From Flavobacterium sp. HBTb2-11-1 (lineage in GTDB: Bacteria > Bacteroidota > Bacteroidia > Flavobacteriales > Flavobacteriaceae): a stretch of 64,000 nt of DNA. The stretch covers positions 248,001-312,000 of the forward strand of contig NZ_WUMO01000005.1 of NCBI RefSeq assembly GCF_009826975.1, written 5' to 3'. Made by a program: the position numbers and the translations under genes. Numbering within the stretch: the first letter of the stretch is position 1; each line of letters starts with the position of its first letter. Below, in pieces: positions 45,335 through 53,430 of this stretch. Below the pieces are notes generated by a model. The model was not told the origin of the DNA, did not search any database, and saw nothing but the letters and a program-made list of their open reading frames with translations.

Positions 45335-45754
45335 TGTAATACTAGGCTGTAATTTTTAAGTTTTGAATTGAAATTTTGCTTTAGCAAAAGACAAAATTGA
45401 ATTGCCTCCAGCTTTAGCTGGAGAAGCAAAGTTATGTTAGAAAATGGCTTTAGCCAAAGTTTTGTAGTTTTTTGGCTAAAGCCGAATAGAATCAAAAATG
45501 TAAACCTCAGCAAAGCCCAATGTTATTAAGTTAATCCTTAATTTTTTCTCGCAGAGACGCAAAGTCCCAAAGTTTAGTACAATTTTCTCTGCGTCTTTGC
45601 GACTTTGCGAGAGTTAGAATAAAGGAAATCTTAAAAAAAAAACTTAACGTAATGACATTAAGCTAAAGCTGGAGGCAATTGATTTTTTGATTATTGTAAG
45701 TAAATATTTAAATAAAATTCTAGAAATTTGTATAGAACGCAAAATCAATAAAGT
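45335..45754. repeat. Nested inverted-repeat block, 420 bp without a gene
   Basis: The outer arms are a perfect 19-bp inverted repeat, 45401-45419 (ATTGCCTCCAGCTTTAGCT) with 45661-45679. Inside lie a second pair (ATGTTATTAAGTTAA near 45519, TTAACGTAATGACAT near 45645; 13 of 15 pairing), an inner GCAAAG hairpin (45548-45613) and a GGCTTTAGCC/GGCTAAAGCC pair at 45446-45483. No ORF here is convincing. Confidence 0.7.
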
Positions 45755-46525
45755 ATGAGCAGAATACACTTATTTGAGTTTGAAGACCAACAATGGCTTC
45801 CAGAATTTATTAGAAATTACATGACCGATTTTCTGCAGTTTCTTTCGAATAAAACTGCCATGTACAGAGGAATTGTTCCCGTAATTGAAAAAGCTTTAAA
45901 AGAAAGCCAAACCAATCAAATTATAGATTTGGCTTCGGGCGGAGGTGGCGGATTGATTTGGTTAAATACTGAATTGCAAAAAAACAATCCAGATCTTAAA
46001 ATTCTGCTGACGGATTATTATCCCAACATTCCTGCATTCGAACATACACAAAAACAAGCTGATAATTTTGATTTTGTAAAAACTTCCGTCGATGCCAGAA
46101 ACGTTCCCGAAAACCTAAAAGGACTTCGAACACAGTTTTTATCTTTTCATCATTTTAAACCAAAAGACGCTCAGCAGATTTTGCAGAATGCAATTGATAC
46201 AAATAATTCGATTGCGATTTTTGAAGGGCAGGAGAGAAGCGCTCCAAGTATTGTGGCTATGCTACTTTCGCCAATTTCTGTTTTGCTGACAACGCCTTTT
46301 ATTCGTCCGTTTAAAATTGGCAGAATCATTTTTACATACCTAATTCCAATTGTTCCGATTTTGGTTTTGTGGGACGGTGTGGTTTCGTCTTTAAGAACCT
46401 ATTCTGTTGACGAAATGAACGAGTTGATTTCTAAATTAGAAAATAAAGATAATTTTAATTGGGAAGTTGGAAAAGTAAAATCTGGTCCTGCGAGGATTTT
46501 GTATTTGTTGGGAACGAAGAAATAA
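45755..46525 (+). CDS. Class I SAM-dependent methyltransferase-like protein
   Basis: The 256 residues carry a SAM-binding motif I (QIIDLASGGGGGLIWL), a motif II-like acidic strand (KILLTDYYPNIPAFEHT) and a motif III-like QFLSFHHFKP. The C-terminal part contains hydrophobic segments (about residues 165-215: MLLSPISVLLTTPFI, IIFTYLIPIVPILVLW), so it may associate with the membrane. The substrate is unknown. Upstream is a repeat block; downstream is a short repeat with ACGCGGAT words. It stands as a single gene. Confidence 0.75.
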   Translation: MSRIHLFEFEDQQWLPEFIRNYMTDFLQFLSNKTAMYRGIVPVIEKALKESQTNQIIDLASGGGGGLIWLNTELQKNNPDLKILLTDYYPNIPAFEHTQKQADNFDFVKTSVDARNVPENLKGLRTQFLSFHHFKPKDAQQILQNAIDTNNSIAIFEGQERSAPSIVAMLLSPISVLLTTPFIRPFKIGRIIFTYLIPIVPILVLWDGVVSSLRTYSVDEMNELISKLENKDNFNWEVGKVKSGPARILYLLGTKK

Positions 46526-46539
46526 AGCTGCATAAATTA

Positions 46540-46660
46540 GAACGCGGATAAAACAGATTCGTTATCACGAAGACGCGGATTTAGACTGATTAAATTAAAA
46601 AATCTTTATAATCCGCGCTATCAGAACAACTTTTATTAATAGCGGTGTTCTGTGATCGAT
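46540..46660. repeat. ACGCGGAT/ATCCGCG degenerate inverted repeat
   Basis: AACGCGGATAAAACAGATT at about 46550 and ATCCGCGCTATCAG at about 46612 form a loose inverted pair with a further ACGCGGATTTAGACTG between them. It separates the convergent methyltransferase and 101-residue genes. Confidence 0.4.
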
Positions 46661-46682
46661 CTTACAAAATTGTCTGCTAGTT

Positions 46683-46988
46683 TTAGTCATGAAGCACTTT
46701 ATACAACTCATCCAACAATTCCATTTCATCAGAAGGCAAAAGCTGTATCGCGATTTCAAGAAGAAGCATAGCATCAATGGCAGTTTGAGATTCTTCCTGT
46801 TGAAGCGTGTTAATACTTGTTCTTAATAGCGAAATAATGGTTTGCATTAATTCGTTGTAACACGATATGGTCATTTTGGTTTTAAAAGAGTTTCTGTTCT
46901 TTTTACTGGGTTTTAATTGTGTAAAATAGTTAAGTCTGGCTGCAAATTCTAAAAAATCGGTTATTGATAATTTACTTGGTTTTGTCAT
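46683..46988 (-). CDS. Small helical protein of unknown function
   Basis: The 101 residues have no signal or membrane segment. It is probably all-helical: SITDFLEFAARLNYFTQL, a basic KKNRNSFKTK turn, then long helices (ELMQTIISLLRTSINTL, AIDAMLLLEIAIQLLP, EMELLDELYKVL). No family was recognised. It is divergent from an XRE-type regulator gene 163 bp away, so the regulator might control it. Confidence 0.55.
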   Translation of the reverse strand: MTKPSKLSITDFLEFAARLNYFTQLKPSKKNRNSFKTKMTISCYNELMQTIISLLRTSINTLQQEESQTAIDAMLLLEIAIQLLPSDEMELLDELYKVLHD

Positions 46989-47151
46989 GGCTTGTAGTTT
47001 TAATTGATGTAAAAATCTTACTTTTGTGTAATTAGCGGCAAGTAAGCCAGAGATTTTGAGTTACAAAAATATTTACGTTTGTATATCACAAATGGACTTA
47101 GTTTTTTACAAAAATCTATTTTTCCTTAAGAATTTTAAATATCTTTGATTC

Positions 47152-47550
47152 ATGAGCACAGCAGTAAAACCAAAACATATCGGCAGAAATATTAGCCGAA
47201 TTAGAGAACTAAAAGGCATGAAGCAGGAAGCTTTGGCAATGGCAATTGGCGTAACGCAACAAACAGTTTCGAATATTGAAGCGAGTGAAAATGTTGACGA
47301 CGAAAAGCTTAACCAAATTGCAGAAGCCCTTGGTGTTTCTGTTGAAGCGATTAAAAACTTTTCGGAAGAAGTGGTTTTTAATATTATTGGAAATACTTTT
47401 AAGGATCACGGTGCTATTCCTATTATTACAACAGGTGATTATAATTGTACTTTTAATCCTTTAGACAAAGTTGTAGAACTTTACGAACGTTTGGTGCAAG
47501 CTGAAAAAGATAAAGTGGAGTATTTGGAGAAATTATTGAACGGGAAATAA
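47152..47550 (+). CDS. XRE family helix-turn-helix transcriptional regulator
   Basis: The 132 residues begin with a classical HTH_3 domain (residues about 10-65): IGRNISRIRELKGMKQEALA, IGVTQQTVSNIEASENVDDE and LGVSVEAIKNF. The C-terminal half is a short oligomerisation-type region (YNCTFNPLDKVVELYERLV, a helix to the end). It is at the edge of the HEPN/DUF262 region but is transcribed convergently with it and ends in a shared terminator, so control of that pair is possible but not indicated. Confidence 0.9.
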   Translation: MSTAVKPKHIGRNISRIRELKGMKQEALAMAIGVTQQTVSNIEASENVDDEKLNQIAEALGVSVEAIKNFSEEVVFNIIGNTFKDHGAIPIITTGDYNCTFNPLDKVVELYERLVQAEKDKVEYLEKLLNGK

Positions 47551-47574
47551 ACGTTTTGAAGATATATTAAATTG

Positions 47575-47607
47575 AAAAGAGACCTTTGATGAGGTCTCTT
47601 TTTTTTG
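47575..47607. terminator. Terminator between XRE regulator and HEPN gene
   Basis: An 11-bp perfect stem AAAAGAGACCT (47575-47585) with its complement at 47592-47602 and loop TTGATG is followed by a T run on the plus strand. Confidence 0.88.
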
Positions 47608-47663
47608 TTTTCCAACGGACCCATAATAGTAATGAAAGCAATATGTATGAATAATTTTTAAGA

Positions 47664-48338
47664 TTATGCTGTAGATAATTGTTCGTTTGATTCAATACCA
47701 TTATTGTTCATTTCCTGAATAATTTTTATAGATTCATCAGATAAATTTTCAACGAAATTTATTATTATATTTTGATAACTTATTACATCCTGATGAGTTA
47801 AAGAAGGGGTCGAATCTTGATGTAAAATATTATTACGGATATTATTTAAAGAATTAAATTTTTCATAAAAGATTTTGTTTTCTTCAGAATTAGCAAACTC
47901 ATTAAATCCAAATTTTTTTAAAAGCTTTGTAACTTCACTTTGCCCATGTTTGCCATAACTAAATTTGGTATCTAGGTTAAATTCGTTACATAAAACTTCT
48001 TCTACTCCAAGGATTTTGACGAATTTCATCAAAACCTCTTCTCTTTTTTCGTTATTGTTTTTTTTTATTTCTAATTCTTTAATTAATACATCAATAAGAT
48101 GATTTTTGATGTAAGACTCTAGTTTCTTATTTGAGAAGTTGTTCAAGATGTAATAGCCAAATTCGTCAAGAAAACATTCTAAAAAGGATTCGAATTTTCC
48201 ACACAGTAATACTATTGAAGATTTGTTAAATGTTCTATACTGTAGATTATCATCGATAGAAGAAATAGCATTCTCTATTAGTATATGAATTTCTTTTAAT
48301 GCTTCCCTAAAATCGTTAACGGATTCAAAATTATTCAT
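47664..48338 (-). CDS. HEPN domain protein, RiboL-PSP/MAE_28990-like, probable RNase
   Basis: The 224 residues are helical. The HEPN signature Rx4H is present as RNNILHQD (residues about 168-175), after LNNIRN, which is the usual active site of HEPN endoribonucleases. N-terminal SSIVLLCGKFESFLECFLDE resembles the first helix of the RiboL-PSP-HEPN/MAE group. It overlaps the DUF262 gene by 8 bp and must be expressed after it. Family knowledge: such HEPN proteins serve as toxins or effectors in anti-phage and toxin-antitoxin systems. Activity here is inferred. Confidence 0.75.
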   Translation of the reverse strand: MNNFESVNDFREALKEIHILIENAISSIDDNLQYRTFNKSSIVLLCGKFESFLECFLDEFGYYILNNFSNKKLESYIKNHLIDVLIKELEIKKNNNEKREEVLMKFVKILGVEEVLCNEFNLDTKFSYGKHGQSEVTKLLKKFGFNEFANSEENKIFYEKFNSLNNIRNNILHQDSTPSLTHQDVISYQNIIINFVENLSDESIKIIQEMNNNGIESNEQLSTA

Positions 48339-49431
48339 TTATGATTTTCTTTATTTCTGAAATCCATCTATTAAGTCTGTAATTTAAAACTTTTGTGTCT
48401 GATGTTCCTATTGTCACACTGTTGCGGAATTCAGTATCATTAATTACGAGTTCTTTATAACGAGCAAATATTTTATCTTTATTTTTCAATAATCTGTCAC
48501 TTGGTAGGACAGTTGTACTAATAAATAATATATCCATTAAAGATCTATTTAAGGTAGATTCATATTGTCCTTCAGAATTAAATCTTTTAAATGCATTTAC
48601 AGTATAGATTTCTATTATTGTTTTCGATGTATCTTCAATCATATTATCTAATCTTTTTAGTGCATCTGCATTAAGATTTTTATATTTTAAAAGATATTCG
48701 TTAATAAAATTTTTCATTCTTCCCTTATAATTATTTATATGATCATTGGTTTTATCATAATTATCTAATAAAGATAAAAATCTAAGTATAAGTTCACAAT
48801 CAGCCATTCTATTATGTGGAGACTCCAGATTGAATAACTTTAAAATATTAGGTTTAGCAACGATGTTTTTTAATTTGTCATTTAATGACCCTCTATAAAG
48901 GCAATTTCTCAATTCTTGGTCATTTAATTTTACTGCTCCTGTATTTAATCTCATGAACACATCATATTTTATTTCTGGATGTGAGTCATGAGAAATAACT
49001 ATTATTCGAAGTAATCCATTTTTTAATACTCTCACCGCTTTCGGGTTTAGAGTTTTAATATCGCTTTTGTTTAATTCTGTTAGTATTTCTAAACCAGATA
49101 ATTTATAATCGCGTTGAAAATAACGATAGAGCGAGTTTAGTCGTTGTAAACCATCAATAACAGTCCAAGAATCATCTTCTTCTTGTGAGACATATATTAC
49201 AGGAATAGGAACATTTAGAATTATTGATTCAATTAAAAGAGATGATTTTTTATTATCCCAAATATAATTTCGTTGATATTCAGGATTTAGATTTATATCA
49301 CCGTCTTCAATCATACGAACTATATCAGAAACACTTTTGTCATAAGCTTGAGTATTAATTTTCCTAACTTCATGAGGAATTTCTATTACTTCATCATCTG
49401 AAATTATATCATCAAATTCTAAATTTTCCAT
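48331..49431 (-). CDS. DUF262 domain protein, partner of the HEPN protein
   Basis: The 366 residues belong to the DUF262 (ParB-like nuclease/NTPase) group: NPEYQRNYIWDNKKSSLLIE, VPIPVIYVSQ, then VIDGLQRLNSLYRYF, where the usual DGQQR is DGLQR, and VIVFMRLNTGA-like words (here DVFMRLNTGAVKLNDQELRN). In GmrSD-type restriction systems the DUF262 half binds NTP and modified DNA and is joined to a DUF1524 nuclease; no DUF1524 is present here, and the following gene is HEPN instead. A defence function is likely from this pairing, though not shown. Confidence 0.82.
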   Translation of the reverse strand: MENLEFDDIISDDEVIEIPHEVRKINTQAYDKSVSDIVRMIEDGDINLNPEYQRNYIWDNKKSSLLIESIILNVPIPVIYVSQEEDDSWTVIDGLQRLNSLYRYFQRDYKLSGLEILTELNKSDIKTLNPKAVRVLKNGLLRIIVISHDSHPEIKYDVFMRLNTGAVKLNDQELRNCLYRGSLNDKLKNIVAKPNILKLFNLESPHNRMADCELILRFLSLLDNYDKTNDHINNYKGRMKNFINEYLLKYKNLNADALKRLDNMIEDTSKTIIEIYTVNAFKRFNSEGQYESTLNRSLMDILFISTTVLPSDRLLKNKDKIFARYKELVINDTEFRNSVTIGTSDTKVLNYRLNRWISEIKKIINE

Positions 49432-49726
49432 GTGTACTTTGGTTTTGTAATTTGTTGTTTTTTATTTTACAATAATAATAATATAAATATTATATTTTTT
49501 TGCTTTTAAAGTAAAAACAATCATGTGTTTGAATTAAGTTTTTTTATCCATAGTTTTTTGAATTTCAAAATTTTCCTGATATAAAATTTGTATAATTGAT
49601 TAAATCAATAAAACTTTCAACTCATCATAAATCTCAATATTCGTACTTACTTTTCCCTCACTGAATAACACTTTCAATTTGTTTTTGAATCGAAAGCGTA
49701 ATTCCCAAATAGGAGTATACTAACTT
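49432..49726. other. Gap between DUF262 gene and nuclease-like gene
   Basis: The gap holds the thrC remnant (49600-49708) and very AT-rich DNA upstream of the DUF262 start codon. No clear TAnnTTTG promoter was found for the DUF262 gene. Confidence 0.6.
49600..49708 (-). pseudogene. Decayed duplicate of the thrC 3' end
   Basis: Translated on the minus strand this stretch gives LGITLSIQKQIESVI, then after a 1-nt shift EGKVSTNIEIYDELKVLLI and a stop. The true ThrC ends LGITLPIPAQIESVI, then EEKVSTKIKSYEELKGFLG. The DNA is about three-quarters identical to 50643-50738 by eye, with one indel. It lies 0.9 kb downstream of thrC in the same orientation, on the far side of the nuclease-like gene. Confidence 0.85.
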
Positions 49727-50443
49727 TTATAAGTTTGTATCATATGAATTATAAGCACTTATTAACTCGTCTTGATCCCAAATTATTTCGTCTTGATAAA
49801 AAAGGCATGTAAATAAATTGTTCGGTAGAGGTTTGTTTTTTTGGAACAAATGTTTTCCTAAATAATGTTTAGCTTTATCAAACAAATCTTTATTCTTGCA
49901 TCCAACGACACTTATAAAAGCAGTATTATCCATATTACTTAGTTTATAATTTTCTAATCTTATATTCTTGATTTTTGCAGGTATTAGTTTATCTCTAAGC
50001 TTTAGAAAATCTTCTTGTCCGTATTGGTGAGCTTTTTGCATATCTCTAATGAACTTGATTTCAATCGCAATACATGGGCCATCATAAGCAAAACCTTTAC
50101 TAGTGTATTCTTCAAATAATTCAATGTTAATTACTTCCAACAATTCTGGCTTACAAATTGTTAAGTCAACTTCAAAGCCTGATTTTTTGTCTGGTTTAAA
50201 CCAAGTTACCTGAGAATGTACATAACTGGTTTTATAGTCAGAACCGTTACTGGTTTTCCAGTAACTATCATTTTTGCTACTATGGTATCCTTTCAAAGTA
50301 TCTTCTTGCATAAGTTTTGAAAACAAGTGACACTCTAAATCTCCTTCAGTTAAAATCATGCCTCTATTTACACTATATTCTTGTTGTAATTTCAGGATTG
50401 CATTTTTGGTGGCACTAAACCAAGTTATAGTTGGCTCATTCAT
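49727..50443 (-). CDS. PD-(D/E)XK nuclease-like protein of unknown family
   Basis: The 238 residues have no signal peptide. The core HSQVTWFKPDKKSGFEVDLT followed about 35 residues later by GPCIAIEIKFIRD fits the PD-(D/E)XK nuclease pattern (Asp, then Glu-x-Lys at the end of a strand); an upstream Glu (EGDLECHLF) could complete the site. A named family was not recognised. It has its own -7 box and lies between thrC and a decayed copy of the thrC end, so it looks inserted. Restriction or other DNA-cleaving defence function is inferred, not demonstrated. Confidence 0.6.
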   Translation of the reverse strand: MNEPTITWFSATKNAILKLQQEYSVNRGMILTEGDLECHLFSKLMQEDTLKGYHSSKNDSYWKTSNGSDYKTSYVHSQVTWFKPDKKSGFEVDLTICKPELLEVINIELFEEYTSKGFAYDGPCIAIEIKFIRDMQKAHQYGQEDFLKLRDKLIPAKIKNIRLENYKLSNMDNTAFISVVGCKNKDLFDKAKHYLGKHLFQKNKPLPNNLFTCLFYQDEIIWDQDELISAYNSYDTNL

Positions 50444-50495
50444 AAAAAAAAATAAATAGTTAGTATTTAGGTTTGTTTAGTTTTCTTATACTTTT

Positions 50496-50503
50496 CAAAT
50501 ATA
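50496..50503 (-). promoter_or_regulatory. -7 box for the nuclease-like gene
   Basis: Minus-strand TATATTTG fits TAnnTTTG, 53-60 bp upstream of the start codon. No clear -33 box. Confidence 0.4.
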
Positions 50504-50580
50504 TTTATTTTTTATTGCTAATTTTTACGGGTTTCCGTAGTCGATATATTTTCAAGAGTAATTTCAATGTTATGTACAAA

Positions 50581-50610
50581 AAAGCGAGTAAAAAACTTTT
50601 TACTCGCTTT
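50581..50610 (-). terminator. Intrinsic terminator of the thr operon
   Basis: A perfect 14-bp stem (50581-50594 with 50597-50610) lies 20 bp after the thrC stop and is followed on the minus strand by a T-rich run. Confidence 0.9.
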
Positions 50611-50630
50611 AATCATTTATAATATGTTTT

Positions 50631-51920
50631 TTACCCCAAGAACCCCTTCAACTCCTCATAGCTCTTAATCTTCGTACTAACCTTCTCCTCATTAATAACA
50701 CTCTCAATTTGAGCAGGAATAGGAAGTGTAATTCCTAGCGCCGGTTCAACAACATCTAAGAACTTAATAGGATGTGCCGTTTCTAAGAAAATACCAATTG
50801 CGTTCGGGTGTTTTTCCAGTTCTTTTTTCAAACCTAAATAACCCACAGCGCCGTGCGGTTCTGCGATATAACCGTCTGTGTTATAAATTTTCTTTAGCGC
50901 TTCAAGCGTTTCTTCATCCGTATAGCTATAAGAAGAAAAGTCTTTTTCGAAAGCTTTTAAGTCATTATTGTACAATTCCTGAATTCTAATAAAGTTACTT
51001 GGGTTTCCAACGTCCATAGCGTTGGAAATTGTTGCTTTAGAAGGTTTTGGGTCGTATTTCCCGTTTTCTAAGAATCTTGGTACGGTGTCGTTTACATTTG
51101 TAGAAGCTACAAAATGCTCAATTGGCAAACCTAATTTCTTAGCCATAATTCCGGCACAGATATTCCCGAAGTTTCCGCTTGGGCAAGAGAAAACTAAAGG
51201 TTTGTTTTGGCTTTTCAACGCTTTGTAAGCAAAGAAGAAATAAAACATTTGCGGTAACCAGCGCGCAATATTAATCGAGTTGGCAGAAGTCAGGTTTTTA
51301 TGCGCTAAAGTTTCGTCTAAAAACGCTTTTTTTACCATATCCTGACAATCGTCAAAAACACCGTCAACTTCAAGTGCTTTAATGTTTTGCCCTAAAGTAG
51401 TCAATTGTTTTTCTTGAATATCGCTCACTTTTCCTGACGGATATAAAATGACCACATCAACACCGTCAACGCCTAAAAATCCGCTGGCAACGGCTCCGCC
51501 TGTATCTCCGGAAGTCGCTACTAAAACGGTGTTTTTAGCGTCTTTTTTGTCTTTATTGAAATAACCCAAACAACGCGACATAAAACGTGCTCCAACGTCT
51601 TTAAACGCCATTGTTGGTCCGTGGAATAATTCTAGCGAATAGATTCCGTTTTCGACTTTCACAACAGGGAAATCAAAAACTAAAGTTTCAGCAATGATTT
51701 CTTTTAGTTTTTCTGCTGGAATTTCGTCTCCAACAAATTGTTTAATCGCTTCAAAAGCAATTTCTTCGTGGCTTAAACTTTCGATTTTCTCAAAAAAAGA
51801 AGGATCAAGCGGTGTAATACTTTCTGGGAAATATAATCCTTTGTCAGTTGCTAATCCTTGTATAACAGCTTCCTGAAAAGAAACTTTTGGGGCATTATGG
51901 TTTAAACTGTAGTATTTCAT
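50631..51920 (-). CDS. thrC: Threonine synthase
   Basis: Converts O-phosphohomoserine to threonine with PLP. From the ATG at 51920 (MKYYSLNHNAPKVSFQEAV) it has 429 residues; upstream in-frame codons run through repeat-like DNA and would add 28 non-conserved residues. Visible motifs: GLYFPESITPL, LELFHGPTMAFKDVGARFM with the PLP Lys in FKD, VATSGDTGGAVA, FSCPSGNFGNICAG and the C-terminal EPHGAVGYLGL. It is the last gene of the thr operon. The C-terminal 32 residues also occur as a decayed copy at 49600-49708. Confidence 0.95.
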   Translation of the reverse strand: MKYYSLNHNAPKVSFQEAVIQGLATDKGLYFPESITPLDPSFFEKIESLSHEEIAFEAIKQFVGDEIPAEKLKEIIAETLVFDFPVVKVENGIYSLELFHGPTMAFKDVGARFMSRCLGYFNKDKKDAKNTVLVATSGDTGGAVASGFLGVDGVDVVILYPSGKVSDIQEKQLTTLGQNIKALEVDGVFDDCQDMVKKAFLDETLAHKNLTSANSINIARWLPQMFYFFFAYKALKSQNKPLVFSCPSGNFGNICAGIMAKKLGLPIEHFVASTNVNDTVPRFLENGKYDPKPSKATISNAMDVGNPSNFIRIQELYNNDLKAFEKDFSSYSYTDEETLEALKKIYNTDGYIAEPHGAVGYLGLKKELEKHPNAIGIFLETAHPIKFLDVVEPALGITLPIPAQIESVINEEKVSTKIKSYEELKGFLG

Positions 51921-52347
51921 TTTTTTTTTTGTTGCTTTAGGCTTTAGGCAGTAGGCTTTAAGCTTTTTTGCCTTGTGTATTTTTTTTAGCCTTGAATTAT
52001 TCAATTAGTTTTATTCGGCTTTTTTGTCATTTCGAGGAACGAGAAATCTTCGCAAGTAACTCCGTAACGTTGAGCTAATCTTTGTAGAGTTTCTCGTGGA
52101 GATTTGCTTCGCCTATTCGCTATCGCTCGGGTCTCCTTACGTCGAAATGACAAACTGCATGGTTATGCTATTTGTCTACTCTTTGTCGAGCTTCTGGTGT
52201 GATCCTTCGTTCCTCAGGATGACAAACTGTGCGGTTATACTTTGCGTGGGCTTCTCCCGAAGCCTCGAGATTGCTCAGCCTGACAAAGTATTACGCAAAG
52301 GTTTTAAGCTTATTGCCTAAAGCCTATTGCTTACAGCGCACGAAGTG
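51921..52347. repeat. Intergenic repeat cluster between thrB and thrC
   Basis: This 427-bp gap has no convincing gene. At 52019-52153 an element begins GTCATTTCGAGGAACGAGAA and ends GTCGAAATGACAAAC as loose inverted arms. At 52181-52226 lies a half copy of the 41.2-kb element (3 mismatches in 46). GCCTAAAGCC and TTTAGGC words near both ends of the gap (about 51940 and 52310) form a further outer pair. The transcript from thrA must cross all of this. Confidence 0.7.
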
Positions 52348-53268
52348 CTAAAGAATGCGTACGCCATCAGGATTAATCTTCGAAACGTGAATTTCATATG
52401 GTAAATTCATTTTTTCGTAAACGTCGCTCATGGCTTTTGCGATTTTTTCGGCGGTTTCTTTTCCTTTGCTTAGAGCGAAAATCGATGGGCCAGAACCTGA
52501 AATTCCAGAACCTAAAGCGCCGTTTTCGTAAGCTGTTTGTTTGATTTGGTCGAAACCTGGAATTAAAACGCTTCGAACTGGTTCAACGATTTCGTCGTGA
52601 AGCGATCTTCCGATTAAATCGTAATCTTTGGTGTAAAGACCAGCGACCAATCCGCCTACGTTACCCCATTGCGTGATAGCACTTTTTAGGGAAACGTTTT
52701 GTTTTAAAACCGAACGAGCGTCAGATGTTTTTAATTCAATTTGCGGATGAACAACCGTTGCGTATAATTCCTCAGGACTGTCAATTCTGATAATATCCAA
52801 AGGCGAATAACTTCTTACCAAAGTAAAAGCGCCTAAAAGGGCAGGAGCAACATTGTCGGCATGGGCGTTTCCGCTGGCTAATTTCTCGCCCTGCATCGCA
52901 AACTGAACTAAATCTTTACGAGAATAAGGTTTTCCCAATAATTCATTAATCCCGAAAACCGCTCCGGCAGAACTTGCGGCACTGCTTCCGATTCCGCTTC
53001 CGGCTTTTATGTTTTTGTAAATTTCGATTTCAAATCCGAAATTCAATTCGTCTAAAGTTTCCAGCATTGCCAAAGCAGCGACTCCAGAAACGTTTTTCTC
53101 GGTTTCCAAAGGCAAATCGGCACCAACAATTTTAGTGATTCGAACTCCTTTTTGATCGACTTTTCGAACAATCATTTCATCGCCCGCATTGTCTAAGCAA
53201 AGTCCCAATACGTCAAATCCGCATGAGAGGTTGGCGATAGTTGCTGGACAGAATAATTTTATTTCCAT
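52348..53268 (-). CDS. thrB: Homoserine kinase
   Basis: Phosphorylates homoserine with ATP (GHMP kinase family). From the ATG at 53268 (MEIKLFCPATIANLSCGFDV) it has 306 residues; the upstream ATG would add 12 residues from repeat DNA. Motif 1 is CPATIANLSCGFD, motif 2 the ATP loop KAGSGIGSSAASSAGAVF, and motif 3 NGALGSGISGSGPSIFAL. All three GHMP motifs are intact. It lies between thrA and thrC, with repeat DNA on both sides, which is unusual for an operon usually packed tightly. Confidence 0.95.
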   Translation of the reverse strand: MEIKLFCPATIANLSCGFDVLGLCLDNAGDEMIVRKVDQKGVRITKIVGADLPLETEKNVSGVAALAMLETLDELNFGFEIEIYKNIKAGSGIGSSAASSAGAVFGINELLGKPYSRKDLVQFAMQGEKLASGNAHADNVAPALLGAFTLVRSYSPLDIIRIDSPEELYATVVHPQIELKTSDARSVLKQNVSLKSAITQWGNVGGLVAGLYTKDYDLIGRSLHDEIVEPVRSVLIPGFDQIKQTAYENGALGSGISGSGPSIFALSKGKETAEKIAKAMSDVYEKMNLPYEIHVSKINPDGVRIL

Positions 53269-53430
53269 TTTTTTTTGGTTTTTGCCACGAAGGCACAAAG
53301 TCACAAAGTTTTATTTTTTTTAAGGCTTTGGTTTTTTGCCACAAAGGCGCTAAGACGCAAAGATTTCTTTATTTTTGCGCTAAGTCTCAAAGAAAAGACT
53401 TAAAAACTTAGCGGCTTAGTGCCTTAGCGG
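53269..53430. repeat. GCAAAG-module repeat between thrA and thrB
   Basis: The gap consists of GCCACGAAGGCACAAAG, GCCACAAAGGCGCTAAGACG and AGCGGCTTAGTGCCTTAGCGG, which can fold as long imperfect hairpins (GCCACAAAGGCGCTAAG against CTTAGTGCCTTAGCGGC). No gene. The modules are shared with 42613-42717. Confidence 0.65.

Noticed and set aside
45331..45513. A possible 60-residue minus-strand protein upstream of the GNAT gene
   Set aside because: It is contained in nested repeat DNA with low-complexity Lys/Leu sequence and no family match.
48331..49431. A GmrSD-type restriction system
   Set aside because: Only the DUF262 half is present; there is no DUF1524 HNH domain in this protein or its neighbour.
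52096..52320. A possible small plus-strand protein between thrB and thrC
   Set aside because: The frame runs through inverted-repeat DNA shared with 41.2 kb and has no family signal, so it is a by-product of the repeat.
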